Shown here one piece after another: positions 55,471 through 64,000 of a DNA stretch of 64,000 bases (position 1 is the stretch's first letter; each line of letters begins with the position of its first letter). Location of the stretch: the NCBI RefSeq assembly GCF_016508255.1, contig NZ_JADVKT010000001.1, positions 124,001 through 188,000 of the forward strand, read 5' to 3'. The notes beneath the pieces were generated by a model, which was not told the origin of the DNA, ran no database searches, and saw only the letters and a list, made by a program, of their open reading frames with translations. Both the position numbers and the translations under genes were made by a program. The DNA comes from Acinetobacter calcoaceticus. GTDB lineage: Bacteria; Pseudomonadota; Gammaproteobacteria; Pseudomonadales; Moraxellaceae.

Positions 55471-56460
55471 ATGACTCATACAGCACTTGACCAATTAAAA
55501 ACATTAACGACCGTTGTTGCCGATAGTAGTGACCTTGATGCAATTCGTAAATTTCGTCCATTAGACGCGACGACAAACCCTTCATTGATTACGGCAGCAG
55601 CAGAACAACCAGAAAGTAAAGAGCTGATTGAAGATGCTTATTATCAAGCTAAAGAAGAAGGCTATAAAAGCGATCAGTTGATTGAAAGAACTATTGATAT
55701 TTTGACTGTAAAGTTTGGGGTAGAAATTTTAAAACTGATTGAAGGTCGTGTGTCTACCGAAGTGGATGCTGCACTTTCATATAACACTGAAGCGACCATT
55801 CAAAAAGCGCATGAATTATGTGAACTTTACAAAGGTTATGGAATTGACCAGTCACGTATCCTCATTAAAATCGCGTCTACTTGGGAAGGTATTCAAGCTG
55901 CTAAAGTGCTCGAAGCTGAAGGTATTGCTTGTAACCTCACCTTACTCTTTGGTTTGCATCAAGCTCAAGCTTGTGCAGATGCAAAAGTAACTTTAATTTC
56001 ACCATTTGTAGGTCGTATTCTTGACTGGTACAAAAAAGCTGAAGGTGTAGATGCTTACCCAATCGAAAAAGATCCGGGCGTAGTATCAGTTAAGAAAATC
56101 TATACCTATTACAAGCAACAAAATATTCCAACTCAAGTGATGGGTGCAAGCTTCCGCAGTATTGATCAAGTTCTTGGTCTTGCAGGTTGTGATTTACTGA
56201 CGATCTCTCCTGGCTTACTTACCGAGCTTGAACAAGATACACGGGCTGTCGATGCAGCTCTTGATGCAACTAAATCAAAGCAAACAGATGCTATTATTAG
56301 ACCAACGCTAGACGAACAAAGTTTTAAAGACGAACTTAATCATGACTTAATGGCTTTCCAACTTTTACAAGGTGGTGTTGATGGCTTTATTAAAGCACGT
56401 GACCAGTTAAGCCTCCTATTACGTCAATCTTTTGGAATTGATGCGGAAATAAAGTCTTAA
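55471..56460 (+). CDS. tal: Transaldolase
   Basis: A 329-residue class I transaldolase of the pentose phosphate pathway, TalB-like. D18 (VVADSSD), E97 (GRVSTEVD) and the Schiff-base lysine K133 (RILIKIASTWEG) are all in place, as is LDATTNPSLI. It moves dihydroxyacetone units between sedoheptulose-7-phosphate and glyceraldehyde-3-phosphate. Length agrees with the family. Single gene followed by a clear terminator. Confidence 0.96.
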   Translation: MTHTALDQLKTLTTVVADSSDLDAIRKFRPLDATTNPSLITAAAEQPESKELIEDAYYQAKEEGYKSDQLIERTIDILTVKFGVEILKLIEGRVSTEVDAALSYNTEATIQKAHELCELYKGYGIDQSRILIKIASTWEGIQAAKVLEAEGIACNLTLLFGLHQAQACADAKVTLISPFVGRILDWYKKAEGVDAYPIEKDPGVVSVKKIYTYYKQQNIPTQVMGASFRSIDQVLGLAGCDLLTISPGLLTELEQDTRAVDAALDATKSKQTDAIIRPTLDEQSFKDELNHDLMAFQLLQGGVDGFIKARDQLSLLLRQSFGIDAEIKS

Positions 56461-56485
56461 AAAACTGCACTTTTCATACAAAATC

Positions 56486-56521
56486 ACCGATTTTTGTTAT
56501 TATGACAAAAATCGGTTTTTT
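56486..56521 (+). terminator. Terminator after transaldolase
   Basis: ACCGATTTTTGT-N7-ACAAAAATCGGT followed by TTTTTT, 25 bases past the tal stop and just before the next gene. Confidence 0.92.
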
Positions 56522-56533
56522 ATTAGGTTTCTC

Positions 56534-57187
56534 GTGTTCGGTATAACAGATTTAACAACATATATTATTGGTACATTCTTAATTGTGTTATTGCCCGGTC
56601 CGAACTCTCTTTATGTGATGTCTATTGCTTCACGTTATGGTATTAAAACTGGATATATGGGTGCATTAGGTATATTTACTGGCGACCTAATTTTAATGCT
56701 ATGTACCGTACTAGGTGCTGCTTCTTTATTAAAAGCATTTCCTTGGATTTTTGTTATTCTTAAATTAACAGGTGCGCTTTATCTATCTTATTTAGGCTTT
56801 AAACTCTTACAAGGCAGTATTCAACGCTGGAAGCTACGTCATCAGTCTCAACCTGAAATGACCGATTTACCTGCTTTAGATAAAATTCATCCTTATAAAA
56901 CAGCATTAAGTATTAGCTTACTCAACCCTAAAGCAATTTTATTTTTCCTATCTTTCTTTGTTCAATTTGTTGAACCAGGCTACGCTTATCCTGCTTTAAG
57001 TTTTTTAATTTTAGCGGTTATTTTACAAATTATTAGCTTTAGTTATTTAACAGCACTCATTTTCTCTGGAATTAAACTCTCTGCATTTTTTAAACAAAAC
57101 CATAAAACCGCAGCAAGTAGTATCTTTTTAGTAGGAATTTTATTTTTCGGGTTTGGTTTAAAACTCGCAACCTCAACTATTTCATAA
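56534..57187 (+). CDS. leuE: LysE/RhtB-family amino acid exporter, LeuE-like
   Basis: A 217-residue membrane protein with six helices. VLLPGPNSLYVM and ISLLNPKAILFFLSFFVQFVEPG match the LeuE group within the LysE superfamily, which exports leucine and related amino acids. The start is GTG at 56534 with an AGG element upstream, immediately after the tal terminator. The convergent neighbour is an Lrp-family regulator, which often controls amino acid exporters, but the link is inference. Confidence 0.85.
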   Translation: MFGITDLTTYIIGTFLIVLLPGPNSLYVMSIASRYGIKTGYMGALGIFTGDLILMLCTVLGAASLLKAFPWIFVILKLTGALYLSYLGFKLLQGSIQRWKLRHQSQPEMTDLPALDKIHPYKTALSISLLNPKAILFFLSFFVQFVEPGYAYPALSFLILAVILQIISFSYLTALIFSGIKLSAFFKQNHKTAASSIFLVGILFFGFGLKLATSTIS

Positions 57188-57237
57188 TCTTTATCTCATC
57201 AGATTTCACCTCATGAAGTTAGAACATAGTTGAACTG

Positions 57238-57711
57238 CTAAAATGCCAGCATGCCATCTGTTTTAACTTCATTAAGCACGAAAAATGTTCTGACTTGTCT
57301 TACCCCAGGTAAGGCAATAATTTTTTCACTATGAAAGCGGTTAAAAGCAGCTAAATCTTTAACACGAATTTTTAGAAAATAATCGACTTCTCCGGCAACC
57401 AAATAGCATTCCAGAACATTCTCTAAATCACCTGCGGCTTGCTCAAAAGCCTGAAAGCTATCAGGCGTTGAACGGTCTAAAACAACACCAACCAACACCA
57501 CCGTATCACGCTGCACCATGCTTGGATTAATTCGAGCACGCACATCTAAGATTGCCCCAATTTTAAAAAGGCGTTGAGTATGATTCCAACAAGATGACGT
57601 ACTTATGCCTACAAGTTTAGCCAACTCAGCATTACTTAAACGTCCATTTTCTTGTAATACACGCATAATTTTAAGTTCAAGCACTGTCAAATTTTCAGCC
57701 TGCTCTTCCAT
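57238..57711 (-). CDS. Lrp/AsnC-family transcriptional regulator
   Basis: A 157-residue regulator with an amino-terminal helix-turn-helix (LKIMRVLQENGRLSNAELAKLVGIS) and a RAM ligand domain (VVLVGVVLDRS, ECYLVAGEVDYFLKI). These proteins sense amino acids. The ATG at 57711 is used; a TTG five codons upstream is discounted. It is divergent from the BenE-type transporter (57898) and convergent with leuE, either of which could be its target. Confidence 0.88.
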   Translation of the reverse strand: MEEQAENLTVLELKIMRVLQENGRLSNAELAKLVGISTSSCWNHTQRLFKIGAILDVRARINPSMVQRDTVVLVGVVLDRSTPDSFQAFEQAAGDLENVLECYLVAGEVDYFLKIRVKDLAAFNRFHSEKIIALPGVRQVRTFFVLNEVKTDGMLAF

Positions 57712-57897
57712 AAAACAATATCCCAAATTTAGTATTCCTCATGAAAGAAATAATAGCATTATTAAATATTTTGAAAATATTATTTCTCTTTTAGGTTAAA
57801 AATAGAAAGCACCTTCTTTAAAAAAATTGTTAGATTTACCTAGCTGAAAACAAAGGCAGAAACATATTAATTTTTCAGGGATTTAGAACGTTTAGCC

Positions 57898-59070
57898 ATG
57901 CAAAAGATTCTTCAAGATTTTTCTATTCCAGCCGTATTTGCTGGTTTTATTACCTTTCTCATTGGTATTAGCGTTTCGGCCATTTTAGTGATTCAGGCTG
58001 CACAAGCTCTAGGTGCTTCACCTGAGCAAATCACTTCTTGGTTTTGGGCTTTAGGTCTAGGAATTGGCCTATCAGGACTCATACTCTCTTGGAAATTTAA
58101 ATATCCTGTAGCAACTGCATGGTCAACCGCTGGTCTTGCTTTAATTATGGCTACAGGCAGTGGCTATAGCTTAAATGAAGCGATTGGTGCTTTTTTAATA
58201 GGCGGCTTACTGACTGCTATTTTAGGCTTTTCAGGTATATTTCAAAAAGCGCTTTCATATATACCGCAAAGCTTAACCAGTGCCATGCTTGCAGGTGTTT
58301 TACTTAAATTTGGGATTTCACTTTTTGTCAGTTTACAAAATGATTGGGAATTCGTTTTATCTTTACTCATCATCTATGTAATTACAAAAAAATTGTGGCC
58401 ACGTTATAGCATCGTATTCACAGCACTTGCAGGTATTATTCTCTGCCCTGTATTTTTAGACTTTCACATGCCGACTCTTCAGTGGTCTTTGGCGAAACCA
58501 GTTTGGATTAGTCCTGTGTTTAGCTGGTCAGCACTTTTAGGATTAGCTCTACCACTTTTTGTGATTAGTATGGCTTCGCAATATTTACCCGGTATTGCCA
58601 TGATTAAAAGTTATGGTTACAAACCGCATGTTAATCAACTGATTGGTTGGACAGGTTTAACCCAAGTTGTTCTTGCTCCTTTTGGCTGCTATAGCGTAAA
58701 TATTGCCGCGATTAGTGCTGCTGTAAGCTTAGATGATCAAGTTCACCCTGACCCAAGTAAACGTTATATTGCGGGCATGAGCTGTGGTTTTTTCTATGCT
58801 TTGATGGGTTTATTTGCAGCAACACTCACTAGCTTGCTGATGTCTTTTCCTCATATTTTTATTGTAGCTTTAGCAGGTATAGCTTTACTTGGTACGATCA
58901 GCCATAACATTGCGCTTGCCTTTGGACCCGTTGAAGATCGTGAAGCGGCATTATTTACCTTTTTATGTAGTGCTTCAGGCATTCAATTTTTTGGTATTGG
59001 CTCAGCTTTTTGGGGATTGATTGTCGGTCTTATTGTATTTGTGATACTTAAATTTAAGGCCAAAAAATAA
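57898..59070 (+). CDS. BenE/YdcO-family benzoate-type symporter
   Basis: A 390-residue membrane protein with about twelve helices. GFITFLIGISVSAILVIQAAQALG, SWKFKYPVATAWSTAGLALI and FGCYSVNIAAISAAVSL are characteristic of the BenE/YdcO family of proton-coupled transporters. Benzoate is the known substrate of BenE; no benzoate catabolic genes are nearby, so the closer analogue may be YdcO, of unknown substrate. The upstream Lrp-type regulator is divergent. Confidence 0.88.
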   Translation: MQKILQDFSIPAVFAGFITFLIGISVSAILVIQAAQALGASPEQITSWFWALGLGIGLSGLILSWKFKYPVATAWSTAGLALIMATGSGYSLNEAIGAFLIGGLLTAILGFSGIFQKALSYIPQSLTSAMLAGVLLKFGISLFVSLQNDWEFVLSLLIIYVITKKLWPRYSIVFTALAGIILCPVFLDFHMPTLQWSLAKPVWISPVFSWSALLGLALPLFVISMASQYLPGIAMIKSYGYKPHVNQLIGWTGLTQVVLAPFGCYSVNIAAISAAVSLDDQVHPDPSKRYIAGMSCGFFYALMGLFAATLTSLLMSFPHIFIVALAGIALLGTISHNIALAFGPVEDREAALFTFLCSASGIQFFGIGSAFWGLIVGLIVFVILKFKAKK

Positions 59071-59081
59071 AACTTAAAATA

Positions 59082-59137
59082 AAGACTTTGCGCTTAACCA
59101 TTTAAAGAATCTTACAAACAGTTAAGTGCAAAGTCTT
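59082..59137. terminator. Long-stem hairpin between convergent benE-like and mgtC genes
   Basis: AAGACTTTGCGCTTAAC (59082-59098) pairs with GTTAAGTGCAAAGTCTT (59121-59137) with a single G-T wobble, around a 22-base loop. There is no good T run; it probably ends transcription from both sides. Confidence 0.7.
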
Positions 59138-59143
59138 GTTAAA

Positions 59144-59863
59144 TTAATTAATTGCGTTTTTATCCCAAAAAGCTTGTCTTACTTGTGGCATAGCATTTAA
59201 GTGATTAATAATATGTTGCGCTTCTTCAGCTTCAATTGAGGTCGCAATTAGCGTCGCTTCTATTTCAACCTCTTTCTCTCCAAAAGGTGTTACATCAATG
59301 TCTTTGGGAGGATAATTATGATGCTTCAAGGTTAGATTTAATTCATCCATAACCACTTTGCTCTGACCTCGATCACATATAATATAAATTACATGTAAGA
59401 CCTCTGAGTCATCGTCTAATGGACGACGGTCAATGATATGTACAATCGGTCTTAATAACGTATTCGCAGATAAAATAAAGACTGTTGCCATTATAGCTTC
59501 AATAATTAAATCTGAACCCGCCGCAGCACCCACAGCGGCCGAACACCACAAAGTCGCTGCGGTATTTAAGCCATGGATATTGCCCTCTTGGCGCATAATG
59601 ACACCTGCACCCAGGAAGCCAATGCCAGAAACAACATAAGCAATGACTCGAACAGCCCCATCTGCCCCAGTAAGATTAGTTGCAACATCTACAAAAATTG
59701 CAGCACCGACAGCAACTAGAACATTCGTTCGAAGGCCAGCCGTACGTTGCCTATATTGACGCTCAAATCCAATTAATGCTCCTAAAACAAAAGCAACCGA
59801 GAGACTAATTAAAGTATCAACAATATTAGATAAGTCTGTATGTTGTAGAAATTGCAACTTCAT
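59144..59863 (-). CDS. mgtC: MgtC/SapB-family membrane protein
   Basis: A 239-residue protein with about five amino-terminal helices (LISLSVAFVLGALIGFERQ, TAGLRTNVLVAVGAAIF, IAYVVSGIGFLGAGVIM, GLNTAATLWCSAAVGAAAG) and a soluble ACT-like carboxy-terminal domain (about 155-235). MgtC proteins help growth at low magnesium and inside host cells, in some species by acting on ATP synthase. It lies 18 bases after mgtA, in the same operon. Confidence 0.9.
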   Translation of the reverse strand: MKLQFLQHTDLSNIVDTLISLSVAFVLGALIGFERQYRQRTAGLRTNVLVAVGAAIFVDVATNLTGADGAVRVIAYVVSGIGFLGAGVIMRQEGNIHGLNTAATLWCSAAVGAAAGSDLIIEAIMATVFILSANTLLRPIVHIIDRRPLDDDSEVLHVIYIICDRGQSKVVMDELNLTLKHHNYPPKDIDVTPFGEKEVEIEATLIATSIEAEEAQHIINHLNAMPQVRQAFWDKNAIN

Positions 59864-59881
59864 CTTGTACCTATAGTTTTA

Positions 59882-62635
59882 TTACCAACCGTAACGGCGG
59901 ATATAGATTTTTTTCACCCATTGAGTAATACCCATATAAGCAATTACAATGAATGGCAAATATAAGAAATAACTTAATGGTAAAGCTTGTAGTTTTAAAT
60001 AACTTGCTAAAGGCCCCATTGGTAGGAAAATACCAATACACATAATCACGACAGTCATCACCAGTAATGGAGTTGCAGCACGACTTTGAATAAATGGAAT
60101 TTTAGCAGTACGAATCATGTGAACAATTAATGTCTGCGTGAGTAAACCTACAACAAACCAACCTGATTGAAATAAAGTTTGGTGCTCAGGTGTATTTGCG
60201 GAAAATACAAACCACATGAGTGCAAAAGTAATAATGTCGAAAATTGAGCTAATCGGTCCAAACACTACCATGAAACGACCCACTTCTTCAGGTTGCCAAC
60301 GCTGTGGTTTTGCAATTAACTCTTCATCAACGTTGTCGAATGGAATCACAATTTGTGAAACATCATAAAGCAAGTTTTGAATAAGCAAGTGAATAGGTAG
60401 CATTGGTAAAAACGGAATAAAAGCACTCGCAATTAATACCGAAAAAACATTACCGAAATTTGAACTGGCCGTCATTTTGATATATTTAAGCATATTGGCA
60501 AAAGTTCTACGGCCTTCAATTACACCTTTTTCAAGCACCATCAGACTCTTTTCAAGCAAGATTAAATCGGCTGACTCTTTAGCAATATCCACTGCAGTAT
60601 CTACTGAAATACCAATATCAGCAGTACGTATAGCCGCAGCATCATTAATACCGTCGCCTAAGAAACCAACCACATGACCATTTGCTTTTAACTGCTCAAC
60701 AATACGCTCTTTATGTACCGGACTTAACTTCGCAAAAATGTGGTATTGCTCTACCGCTGTTTTGAGTTGCTCATCAGTTAAATTCTCAATTACACCACCC
60801 AATAACACCTGATCGTAATTAAGACCAATTTCTCGGCAGACTTTTTGGGTGACAAACTCATTATCACCAGTAAGCACTTTTACTGTTACGCCATGAGCAT
60901 GCAAACTCTGTACTGCTTCTCTAGCAGATTCTTTAGGTGGATCAAGAAAAGCGACATAACCGATTAAAATTAAATCACTTTCATCAACAACCGAGTAATT
61001 TTCCTGATTGTTATTAAACTCACGATAAGCTACAGCAACAACGCGTAAACCATCTTGGTTATAACGTTGAGTTAAAGCCTCAATTGCCACTTCACGTTGT
61101 TTTGTTAAAGGTTCTACTTTGCCATTTACCTCAACATAACGGCAAACTTTTAACATTTCCTCAACTGCGCCTTTGGTAATCATGCGCACTTTTTCTTGAG
61201 GTGTTTGCACCACAACTGACATACGACGACGATCAAAATCAAAAGGAACTTCATCTAATTTCTTATAACGTAACTTTTGCGTTTTGATCTGGTCATCAAC
61301 AGCTTCTAACACAGCCACATCAAGCAAATTTTTCAAACCTGTTTGATAATAGCTATTTAAAAATGCCTGCATGAGTACGAAATCTGATTTTTCACCATGA
61401 ACGTCAATATGTTGAGATAAAAATATTTTATCTTGAGTTAACGTTCCGGTTTTATCCGTACATAAAACATCCATTGCACCAAAGTTTTGAATAGCATCCA
61501 GACGTTTAACAATTACTTTCTTTTTAGATAAGAAAACTGCACCCTTTGCCAATGTTGAAGTGACAATCATTGGTAACATTTCTGGCGTGAGACCTACAGC
61601 AACTGACAGTGAGAACAAAAATGCCTCTGTCCAATCTCCTTTGGTAAACCCATTAATGAAAAGTACAACAGGTGCCATCACCAACATAAATCGGATGAGT
61701 AACCAACTTACTTTGTTGACACCCATTTGAAATGCCGTTGTGCTTCGATCACTAGCTGTAACTCGATGAGCTAATGCACCAAAATATGTTTGGATACCTG
61801 TACTTAAAACAACTGCCTGAGCTGAACCAGAAACAATGTTCGTGCCCATGAAGACAATATTATCTAGCTCTAAAGCACTGTTTTCTTCAAGATTTTTCTG
61901 CAAAGGAAACTTTTCAACCGGCATTGATTCACCAGTCATTGCAGCTTGCGATACAAATAAATCTTTTGCAGTTAAAATTCTACAATCAGCAGGAATCATG
62001 TCGCCCGCAGATAATAAAATCACATCACCAGGAACCAGATATTGAATTGGCATTTCAAACTGATTATTGGTTTGATTTTTAATATCAATGCCATAGCGTT
62101 GATGCATAAGTTCTAAATCTTCTGCACTCACCTGATGGCGTAATACTGTGGCGGTATTACTGACCATTGCCTTTAAAGCATCTGCAGCTTGATTTGATTT
62201 TGCTTCTTGCCAATAACGAAGGAATGTTGAAAGAAGTACCATCACACTAATAATGGTTGAACCCGTCAAATCATCGGTAAAGAAAGCAATTAATGCCAAA
62301 AGGCTAAGCAAAATATTGAACGGATTACGATAGCAATACCAAAGGTGTTGCCACCAAGTTAATGGCTTTTCATGAGTGATCTCATTGAGCCCCACCGCCA
62401 TTTGCTGTGTATGTGCTTGCTCTTCTGTAAGCCCCGTAAAATGAGTGTCGAATTCTTTTAATAAATCACTTGTTTGAGATCTTGATGCATTAAGCAAACG
62501 CATAGATAAATTTTTGCTAATTTCTTGAGCATAGCTAGATTGATGTAGCTCTTTGAAAGATCGATGACGACCAAAAAAGCGCATCAAATGAAATCTTTGT
62601 AAAAATGCTGTGAAGAGTCGTTGCCAGAATTTCAT
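59882..62635 (-). CDS. mgtA: Magnesium-importing P-type ATPase
   Basis: A 917-residue P3B ATPase. TGES (AAMTGESMPVEKFP near 240) is the actuator motif, the phosphorylated aspartate is in CTDKTGTLT near residue 393, and GDGINDAAAI is the hinge; PEMLPMIV is the membrane segment typical of Mg transporters. The start at 62635 is chosen because GGAGG lies eight bases upstream; an ATG five codons earlier overlaps this site. The operon mgtA-mgtC has a ~485-base leader containing a small coding frame and alternative hairpins, suggesting regulation by magnesium or by translation. Confidence 0.95.
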   Translation of the reverse strand: MKFWQRLFTAFLQRFHLMRFFGRHRSFKELHQSSYAQEISKNLSMRLLNASRSQTSDLLKEFDTHFTGLTEEQAHTQQMAVGLNEITHEKPLTWWQHLWYCYRNPFNILLSLLALIAFFTDDLTGSTIISVMVLLSTFLRYWQEAKSNQAADALKAMVSNTATVLRHQVSAEDLELMHQRYGIDIKNQTNNQFEMPIQYLVPGDVILLSAGDMIPADCRILTAKDLFVSQAAMTGESMPVEKFPLQKNLEENSALELDNIVFMGTNIVSGSAQAVVLSTGIQTYFGALAHRVTASDRSTTAFQMGVNKVSWLLIRFMLVMAPVVLFINGFTKGDWTEAFLFSLSVAVGLTPEMLPMIVTSTLAKGAVFLSKKKVIVKRLDAIQNFGAMDVLCTDKTGTLTQDKIFLSQHIDVHGEKSDFVLMQAFLNSYYQTGLKNLLDVAVLEAVDDQIKTQKLRYKKLDEVPFDFDRRRMSVVVQTPQEKVRMITKGAVEEMLKVCRYVEVNGKVEPLTKQREVAIEALTQRYNQDGLRVVAVAYREFNNNQENYSVVDESDLILIGYVAFLDPPKESAREAVQSLHAHGVTVKVLTGDNEFVTQKVCREIGLNYDQVLLGGVIENLTDEQLKTAVEQYHIFAKLSPVHKERIVEQLKANGHVVGFLGDGINDAAAIRTADIGISVDTAVDIAKESADLILLEKSLMVLEKGVIEGRRTFANMLKYIKMTASSNFGNVFSVLIASAFIPFLPMLPIHLLIQNLLYDVSQIVIPFDNVDEELIAKPQRWQPEEVGRFMVVFGPISSIFDIITFALMWFVFSANTPEHQTLFQSGWFVVGLLTQTLIVHMIRTAKIPFIQSRAATPLLVMTVVIMCIGIFLPMGPLASYLKLQALPLSYFLYLPFIVIAYMGITQWVKKIYIRRYGW

Positions 62636-62736
62636 CACGAAATCCTCCATTTTTTAGGCGTACAAAGCTCTCGACCTTATTGAAAAATAAAGTCTTTTAA
62701 AATTTTAAACTTAGAAAGAAATAGGAGTTCGTGGAC

Positions 62737-62895
62737 TTACGATGAAGAAGAGAAAATTAACCCAAAGCCGAACCAACGCTGACGGAAAGTCACGATATTG
62801 AACATAGTTCGAATACTTTGAATAGTATTAGACGAATTGTTTACCAAAATTGAAACTTGGTAGTTATAACAGTGTGTGGAAGCATATAAAAACAT
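62737..62895 (-). CDS. Leader peptide of mgtA (52 residues)
   Basis: A short frame in the mgtA leader with a strong GGGGAG ribosome-binding site seven bases before ATG. The peptide starts MFLYASTHCYNYQVSILVNN and ends RQRWFGFGLIFSSSS; it has no signal peptide pattern and no recognised family. It lies 101 bases before mgtA. In Salmonella, mgtA and mgtC leaders encode short peptides whose translation couples to transcription; this one is not proline-rich, so its mechanism would differ. Coding is supported by the ribosome-binding site and open frame only. Confidence 0.55.
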   Translation of the reverse strand: MFLYASTHCYNYQVSILVNNSSNTIQSIRTMFNIVTFRQRWFGFGLIFSSSS

Positions 62896-62995
62896 TGGCT
62901 TCTCCCCATTTCAGCGAGAAACTAAACAGATAAGTGCTTGAAGTACATGATTACAAATAAAGTAATTTGTATGGGTTTAATCTAATTTTTAACAA

Positions 62996-63038
62996 AGCTA
63001 TCTCATTGCAAGATAGCTCCTCCTAAAGGTTATCTTGC
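62996..63038 (-). promoter_or_regulatory. Mutually exclusive hairpins in the mgtA leader
   Basis: On the minus strand GCAAGATA (63031-63038) can pair with TATCTTGC (63008-63015), or AGCTATCT (63011-63018) can pair with AGATAGCT (62996-63003). Both stems have eight perfect pairs and share bases 63011-63015, so only one can form at a time. This is the design of a switch; which ligand or event selects it is unknown. It does not obviously match the M-box. Confidence 0.55.
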
Positions 63039-63125
63039 TCAGCAGTAGCTTTGGTTTAATTGATAATTAAACTCAAACCTCGAACAACTACCCATTTAGG
63101 ATCTCCATTAAATAAACTCGCGGCA

Positions 63126-63153
63126 AGTATATGTTTTACCATAGAACACACAA
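63126..63153 (-). promoter_or_regulatory. Sigma-70 promoter of the mgtA leader
   Basis: TTGTGT (-35) and TATACT (-10) with a 16-base spacer on the minus strand. Transcription would start near 63119, giving a leader of about 485 bases before mgtA. Confidence 0.6.
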
Positions 63154-63197
63154 GGTGTTTTTTGTAACTTTTTTGTTAACAAAATATCAACTACACT

Positions 63198-63641
63198 TTA
63201 TAGCTCTCTCACCACAACAGTTTTCGCCATTTTGTCATGCCATCCTTGTTTTTTGGCATCAAAAGCTACCCAGAAAAGGCCTAAACAAAACACTAAAATT
63301 GACGGGATATAACCAATATACCGAATTATAGATTGCATAAAAGTTAACTTATTCCCTGTTTTCTCATCAAGAACTTTTAAACGCATTAAGCGCTTCCCTG
63401 GAGTACCTGCAAAATACAACCAACATAAAACAGTATACAAAAATGGAAAAGCATAATTTATGATGAGATCAAACCCGTAATTTTGAGGTTTAGTACTCAT
63501 ACCTGTAGCAAATATCAGATCGTAATCACCACGGTAAAAAATCCATGCAGCTGGAATAATGGCTAAAAAAAGGATAAGGCTATCAATAATCATTGCACCA
63601 AATCTAAGCCAAAACCCTGCGTACTCGTATTTATAAGTCAT
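63198..63641 (-). CDS. RDD-family membrane protein
   Basis: A 147-residue protein with three to four helices and the RDD family pattern: YAGFWLRFGAMIIDSLILFL at the start, FAGTPGKRLMRLKVLD in the middle and QGWHDKMAKTVVV at the end. The family is of mixed or unknown function, some members being Na+/H+ antiporters. The ATG at 63641 has GAGG eight bases upstream; a GTG two codons earlier is discounted. It lies upstream of the mgtA promoter and is a separate gene. Confidence 0.85.
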   Translation of the reverse strand: MTYKYEYAGFWLRFGAMIIDSLILFLAIIPAAWIFYRGDYDLIFATGMSTKPQNYGFDLIINYAFPFLYTVLCWLYFAGTPGKRLMRLKVLDEKTGNKLTFMQSIIRYIGYIPSILVFCLGLFWVAFDAKKQGWHDKMAKTVVVREL

Positions 63642-63787
63642 ATGCACACCTCACTTTTGTTATTCTTTGTCTAATATGAAAGAGATCAATTCATTTAGTT
63701 TCATCGTAAAGGAAATCTTTTTATTTTTAAACATTTAAACTAACTTTTAATTTTTTTGTTTTATTTAGAATCGTAATAAAGTTTTAT

Positions 63788-63811
63788 AAGACCTATAAAT
63801 AGGTCTTTTTT
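63788..63811 (+). terminator. Terminator-like hairpin without a visible gene
   Basis: AAGACCTA-TAAA-TAGGTCTT followed by T residues on the plus strand. No plus-strand gene lies just upstream within the window; it may end a small RNA or act on a transcript entering from outside. Confidence 0.55.
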
Positions 63812-64000
63812 CAAACAGGACCACATTAAAATATAAAAACATATTTCATTTTAAAATATTTTATATCTGGTTGACTGTACCAAATTATTACTCAGTTTCG
63901 TGATAAAAATAAAAAACCTACGAGTAATTACTTCCAGAACAAAACATCAATTTTAAATTCTTTTTTAAATAAAAAAGCAGCACAAATAAACCCTATTCCA
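63812..64000. other. AT-rich end of window
   Basis: No reading frame with a ribosome-binding site, RNA gene or repeat was seen in the last 189 bases. Confidence 0.4.

Noticed and set aside
63001..63120. M-box (ykoK) riboswitch in the mgtA leader
   Set aside because: Short similarities such as GGAGAT and GCTACTGCTG exist, but the conserved core order could not be aligned by eye.

Overview
The window comes from an Acinetobacter chromosome, most likely the calcoaceticus-baumannii complex. The evidence is the low G+C content, the close matches to Acinetobacter-defined proteins (AceI/AceR, the CpaA/CpaB secreted protease pair), and typical Acinetobacter neighbourhoods (dnaX, plc, murB, nirB with nasST). 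The species cannot be fixed from sequence reading alone. I saw no tRNA, rRNA, insertion sequence, prophage or CRISPR array.

Layout. 1-3100: assimilatory nitrite reductase nirB (partial) diverges from nasT-nasS. Both sides have sigma-54 type promoters, and nirB has a leader with a strong terminator that NasT could antiterminate. 3600-15400: a Fur-box-flanked NRPS-independent siderophore locus, colinear with staphyloferrin B genes (A-B-C-D-E/F-G) and followed by a TonB-dependent receptor. The E and F synthetases are fused into one 1175-residue protein, and the SbnH decarboxylase is missing. This is the best candidate in the window for an undescribed system. 15593-21304: an orphan umuC, aroQ-accB-accC, a secreted hypothetical protein and an MFS transporter. 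21791-26579: a four-gene Csu-like (spore coat U) chaperone-usher pilus operon. 27118-38643: a membrane protein, an FMN glutamate-synthase-like protein, a secreted Ntn amidase, a lipoprotein, the group phosphatase / murB / ydcF-like / hydrolase, a tautomerase with a divergent HxlR regulator, ycgJ-like, and an iron alcohol dehydrogenase with a thioesterase. 38692-48346: phospholipase C beside a tiny lipoprotein, dnaX with an 11-copy hexanucleotide repeat, cpaA-cpaB, and an efflux pump with a divergent TetR regulator and two operators. 48395-57187: a serine hydrolase, a maoC-fabG pair divergent from a thiolase with a basic tail, aceI/aceR, tal and leuE. 57238-64000: an Lrp regulator with a BenE-type transporter, then mgtA-mgtC behind a long structured leader that encodes a 52-residue peptide, and an RDD protein.

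How the parts work together. Iron limitation would relieve Fur at two boxes and switch on siderophore synthesis, export and outer-membrane uptake. Nitrogen limitation (sigma-54/NtrC) plus nitrate or nitrite (NasS-NasT) would control nirB. Low magnesium probably controls mgtA-mgtC through the leader RNA. Several loci bear on host interaction or survival: CpaA protease, phospholipase C, the pilus, the AceI and DHA2-type efflux pumps, and the siderophore.
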